This document shows positions 61,001-64,000 of a DNA stretch of 64,000 bases, piece after piece (within the stretch, counting starts at the first letter, position 1; each line of letters opens with the position of its first letter). This DNA comes from Pseudorasbora parva (Eukaryota; Chordata; Actinopteri; Cypriniformes; Gobionidae): the NCBI RefSeq assembly GCF_024679245.1, contig NW_027125108.1:86759-150758 (forward strand). The letters run 5' to 3'. The notes under the pieces are model-generated. The model was given only the letters and a program-made list of their open reading frames with translations, had not been told where the DNA came from and made no database searches. The position numbers were made by a program, and so were the translations under genes.

Positions 61001-62283
61001 ACCCGAGGACGGGAGGGATGAAGAGGCAAATGAAGCCTGTCGTCGGGAAAAAAACCGACCTGCTCGACACCGTTAAAATTGCGCTGGGAGCGCGCATAAT
61101 GGTGACCAGGAACCTGGACGTTGAGGAGGGACTCGTGAACGGATCATTCGGGAAGGTTTCAAATATTGTCCGTAAGACAAAAGATGGAACCGAGACCGTT
61201 CAGATGCTTGGACTGACGCTGGACAACCCCAACGCCGGCAAGAATCACCGCAGAAAGGTGCAAGGTGAAGACGACGACCTGGTGTACATCGAGAGGTCCG
61301 AGGAAAGCCTGAGGAAAGGAGTGGTTCGTCGCCAGTTCCCCATCAAGTTGGCCTACGCCTGCACGGCTCACAAAGTTCAAGGGATGACCATGCAGAGTGC
61401 CGTAGTGTCGCTTAAGAAGATTTTCGAGCCGGGAATGGCCTACGTCGCGCTCAGCAGGACGACCTCGCTCCGTGGACTGCACATCACGGACTTCAACGAG
61501 AAAAAGATTTATGCTGATTCTGCGGTCACGGCCTCGTTACGGAATATGACACGAGCGTCGTTTGGCGGAATCATGCCGCTTTTACAGAAGACGAGGGAGA
61601 CGGAAGTGGATCAACACTTCAAAATCGTCCACCACAACACGGAGGGACTGTCATCCCACATCGAGGACATCCGAAGACACCACGAACTGCTTTTGGCAGA
61701 TATTCTTTGCATGACGGAAACTCACCTGACCGGATCGTTCATTTCACCCCATCTGCAACTGCAAGGATACAACGCATTTATGCGAAATAGGCAAGTCTCC
61801 TACTCGACGCACCAAGAAATTGCAAAGAAAGATGGAGGTGGCGTTGTCATATTTTGTAAAGAGCATATTTCAGCTCAGCCTCGGCAATTTATACAAAATG
61901 TGACCGATCTGGAGTTTGTCGTTATCAAAGTGGATAGTCCCGTCCAATTGACGATCGCCGCCGTCTACCGGCCACCGAGCTATAGTCTCAAAGACTTTTT
62001 GGACAATGTGAAGAGCCTTTTAGATTATTTGGAGATAGCGGAAAAACATCCCGTCATTGTCTGTGGCGACTTCAACGAGGACCTCTTGGGTACAGGGAAA
62101 AAAGCGGTTTTGGAATTGTTCCAGTCAAAGGGATACGCGCAACTGATCACCACAGCAACGACCAAAAAACGCACACTCCTGGATCACATCTACATCTCTC
62201 ATCCGGATTTGTGCCTTCAGGCGGGTGTGTTACATAGTTATCATAGCTATCATAATCCGGTGTACTGTATTTTGCGTACGTGA
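54382..62283 (+). CDS. Helentron Rep-helicase-endonuclease polyprotein, copy 2 (two coding exons)
   Basis: Coding exons 54382-54468 and 55393-62283 give 2325 aa with the same domain order as copy 1: C76/OTU-like protease region (C75/C77, D206-S-H208), 18-aa basic repeats, Cys-rich region, Helitron-like N region, HUH site H1064-I-H1066, tyrosines Y1295 and Y1299, Pif1-like helicase with GGAGCGKS and DEISM, and EEP endonuclease. All numbers after the repeat region are nine lower than in copy 1. The final SDH motif again reads S-Y-H. After the repeats only about two residues differ from copy 1 (HRGLF versus HRALF, LYLPH versus LYMPH) besides the nine-residue duplication. The start is [12 protein letters not shown]; a downstream Met (55441) is not the true start because exon 1 and its splice donor are conserved. 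Intact, so potentially active. Confidence 0.92.
54469..55392 (+). other. Intron of Helentron copy 2, with insertion
   Basis: Donor AAG/GTACTG and acceptor TTATTTACAG as in copy 1, but 924 nt long. It contains stop codons in all reading contexts needed to read through, so splicing is required. (CA)n tracts flank an inserted non-repetitive segment, listed separately. Confidence 0.88.
54741..55015. repeat. Dispersed fish repeat inserted between CA tracts (copy 2 only)
   Basis: About 275 bases absent from copy 1, running from TGTCTGGTGCGC through GGGGACTCACCATAGACG and GTCCCCACCAGGCTAGAA. The segments TGGGGAC, CATTCTGTATGATTTATAAG and GTGTCCCCATGAGTC are typical of a CA-associated dispersed repeat common in fish introns. 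Family name not asserted. Confidence 0.6.
56448..56765 (+). repeat. 54-bp coding tandem repeat in RepHel copy 2
   Basis: Six 18-aa units. Units 56516-56569 and 56570-56623 are identical at the DNA level, unlike any pair in copy 1, indicating a recent unit conversion or duplication/loss. Confidence 0.88.
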
Positions 62284-62570
62284 GTTTTTGTCGTGGATGG
62301 CTATTGCGGCGCGCTTAGCTAGAATCAAAACCAACCCATTGGGCCACTGAATCCGCATTAACGACAACAGATGGGGCAACAGCCTTAGTCCTAATGGGTT
62401 GTTATCATAGCTATCAAAATCCGGTGTACTGTATTTTGCGTACGTGAGTTTGTGTTGTAGATGGCTATTGTTGTGCGTTTAGCTAGTATGCCATACGGAA
62501 CCAACCCATTGGGCCACTGAATCTGCATTAACGACAACAGCTGGGGCAACAGCCTTAGTCCTAATGGGTT
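62237..62570 (+). repeat. 3' tandem repeat of Helentron copy 2
   Basis: Units begin GTTATCATAGCTATCA at 62237 and 62401 (period 164) and carry the same CAACCCATT/AATGGGTT inverted repeats as copy 1. Confidence 0.8.
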
Positions 62571-62778
62571 TGGCGGCGCGTATGGTTGTGTTGAGATGAG
62601 TCATACGGAACCATAACATGGGGCTAGGACAGCCAATGCTATGGGTTGGCGCGTATGGCTGGGTTGCAGTTTGATTGTGCGTTGTACGGTCGGCTCGAGA
62701 TTTTGTGACGCTCGTAACCAAAAAAAGCGTATAATTTTGCAAAGTTCGGCTCGTATTAGCGACTTATTAGTAGTGCAG

Positions 62779-63449
62779 CAGCTCCAGGGAGGACACGGCG
62801 GCAGCGGCGGATCCAGTGAGGAGTCGTGTGCCAGCTCCAGGGACGACACAGACAGTGGCAGTGAGACACGAGGACAGGAAGGTAAAGCAATACATGGTAA
62901 TAAACTGTTGTAATTTAATGTTTGTTGTGATTTTTGACCTTATAATACAAGTTTTAAGTTGAATTTGTGTTCAGTCTGTACGATTTGTGACAATTTGTAT
63001 TTGATGCATTTTATAAAGTCCCCTTTTATCCTGTTGTCGATGTGTGCAGGAAGAATTTGGAGACGACAGCAGTGCTGTCTGTGACCGGACATCAGTGCGC
63101 AATACCATATGAAGCTAGGTGTTTAAACATCTCGCTTAAGTCACTGTACCACTGCACATCATAACCACATTTGGAGGAAACTGTTAAATCTAATATTGGT
63201 TTTGATGTTTTTCAGAAACCGGCCATTTGAAGTCTGAGAAGAAGCTGGACACCAATATATGGACTCATTTCTTTCTGCAAGGTTTTCTGGTGAGTTTACT
63301 TTTATTTATCTCTTACATTTTTTTTAGTACTTGTGTTTTTAGTGATCCCAATATTCATTTCTCAATTTCATGCCCAGGGGACTGGACCACATGTGTATGG
63401 CGTTGAGGACAGCGCTAAAGACTGAACAAGCACAGCTAGAAGCACAGGG
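62779..63449 (+). other. Exon-like blocks downstream of RepHel copy 2
   Basis: Counterparts of the copy-1 blocks: 62779-62881, a block starting 63050, 63216-63289 and 63378-63449. Splice sites persist, but the third block has lost several bases including the ATG found in copy 1, so no protein is conserved there. Confidence 0.35.
62899..62904 (+). terminator. Candidate poly(A) signal AATAAA, Helentron copy 2
   Basis: Same position relative to the stop codon as 28383-28388. Confidence 0.35.
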
Positions 63450-63740
63450 GTAAAGTATGTCAGCACTGCGGATGTCCATAATCAGGTTTGGTTCATTTAG
63501 TTTTAAGGTAATACAAATGCAAACAAATAATGTGTAATACTAAACTGTTTTTTTTTGTCTCCTTGTGTGCATGTGAGTGTGTATGCGTTTGTTATAGACT
63601 GCGCGTTTGTGTGTGTGTGTGTGTGTGAGTGAGTGAGAGAGTGAGTGTTAGATAAAGAATGAATGGAGAGTGAATGTTCCTTTCCAAGGATCGCCACCTT
63701 GTCGTTGGTGGAAAGGCTTGTGTGTTCCAGTGATCCCTAA

Positions 63741-63882
63741 CGGCCATTTCACACTGCAAGCATGAGCTTCACGTCAGCAAAACTACACACACACTCTGTG
63801 TGAATGCACTCTTTGCTTGTCATGCACACTGGAAAACATACACTGCTCATGCGCTGCTCAAGCTTGCAGTGTGAAACGGCTG
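63741..63882. mobile_element. PIF/Harbinger-like MITE, copy 2
   Basis: Counterpart of 29236-29379, flanked by TAA at 63738-63740 and 63883-63885. The left terminus has one extra change (CGGCCATTTC). Confidence 0.72.
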
Positions 63883-64000
63883 TAAGAGTAAGCGGCTTGC
63901 TTAAGGGTGAGGTTCCAGACTAAGTGCGATCCAAATTGCCATTAATTAAATAAAAGTAAATTTTGAACATAATTTCATGGTTTTGTCTTTCTTCATCATT

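Larger units (their letters stand above)
50937..64000 (+). mobile_element. Helentron-type segment, copy 2 (cut by window end)
   Basis: Collinear with 16918-29498. The 5' non-coding part differs at roughly one base in ten plus indels, whereas most of the coding exon is nearly identical. The last base of the window corresponds to about 29498 in copy 1, so the 3' part, including any SGNH-like gene, is not visible. Confidence 0.75.

Overview
This is a repeat-dominated stretch of an animal nuclear genome, most likely a teleost fish and plausibly a cyprinid. The organism call rests on the style of the repeats: AT-rich spacers, (CA)n tracts, fish-type dispersed repeat remnants, spliceosomal introns, a tRNA-derived SINE-like repeat and a histone-type mRNA 3' end. 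No bacterial or organellar gene is present. The window holds three protein-coding genes I can support: two near-identical Helentron-type (endonuclease-bearing Helitron) Rep-helicase genes, and one small intronless SGNH-hydrolase-like gene.

Layout. Positions 1-16917 and 32260-50936 are complex satellite arrays. They are built from a 655-bp 'A' unit and a longer 1.2-3.0 kb 'B' unit that begin with the same roughly 60-bp junction block. A full B unit contains a chain of five adjacent inverted repeats, 139-bp subrepeats, a CCTAGCAAC minisatellite and an ATGCTAATCATG minisatellite. After each array comes a Helentron segment (16918-29498 and 50937-64000). Each has a CCAAT-box promoter-like region, several short non-coding 5' exons, a RepHel gene with one (CA)n-rich intron, a 3' tandem repeat, exon-like blocks of unknown meaning and a small MITE. 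The window therefore looks like about two periods of a macro-repeat of roughly 34 kb (array plus Helentron).

The RepHel proteins (2334 and 2325 aa after splicing) carry, in order: a C76/OTU-like cysteine protease region, a basic 18-aa tandem repeat, a Cys-rich region, a Helitron-like N domain, an HUH/two-Tyr Rep domain, a Pif1-like helicase and an EEP-type endonuclease domain. Both frames are intact, so both copies are candidates for autonomous elements. The two copies are almost identical from about codon 490 onward but clearly diverged in the 5' non-coding part and the 18-aa repeat, which suggests gene conversion or uneven homogenisation.

Between Helentron copy 1 and array 2 lies the most unexpected item: a 192-aa SGNH-like ORF (30512-31090) with a TATA box. 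Thirteen bases after its stop codon it has a canonical replication-dependent histone stem-loop, followed by a U7-type downstream element. It is followed by two tandem repeats with tRNA-like A and B boxes.

All identities between copies were judged by eye. Exact percentages, element termini and family names need alignment and database searches that I could not run.
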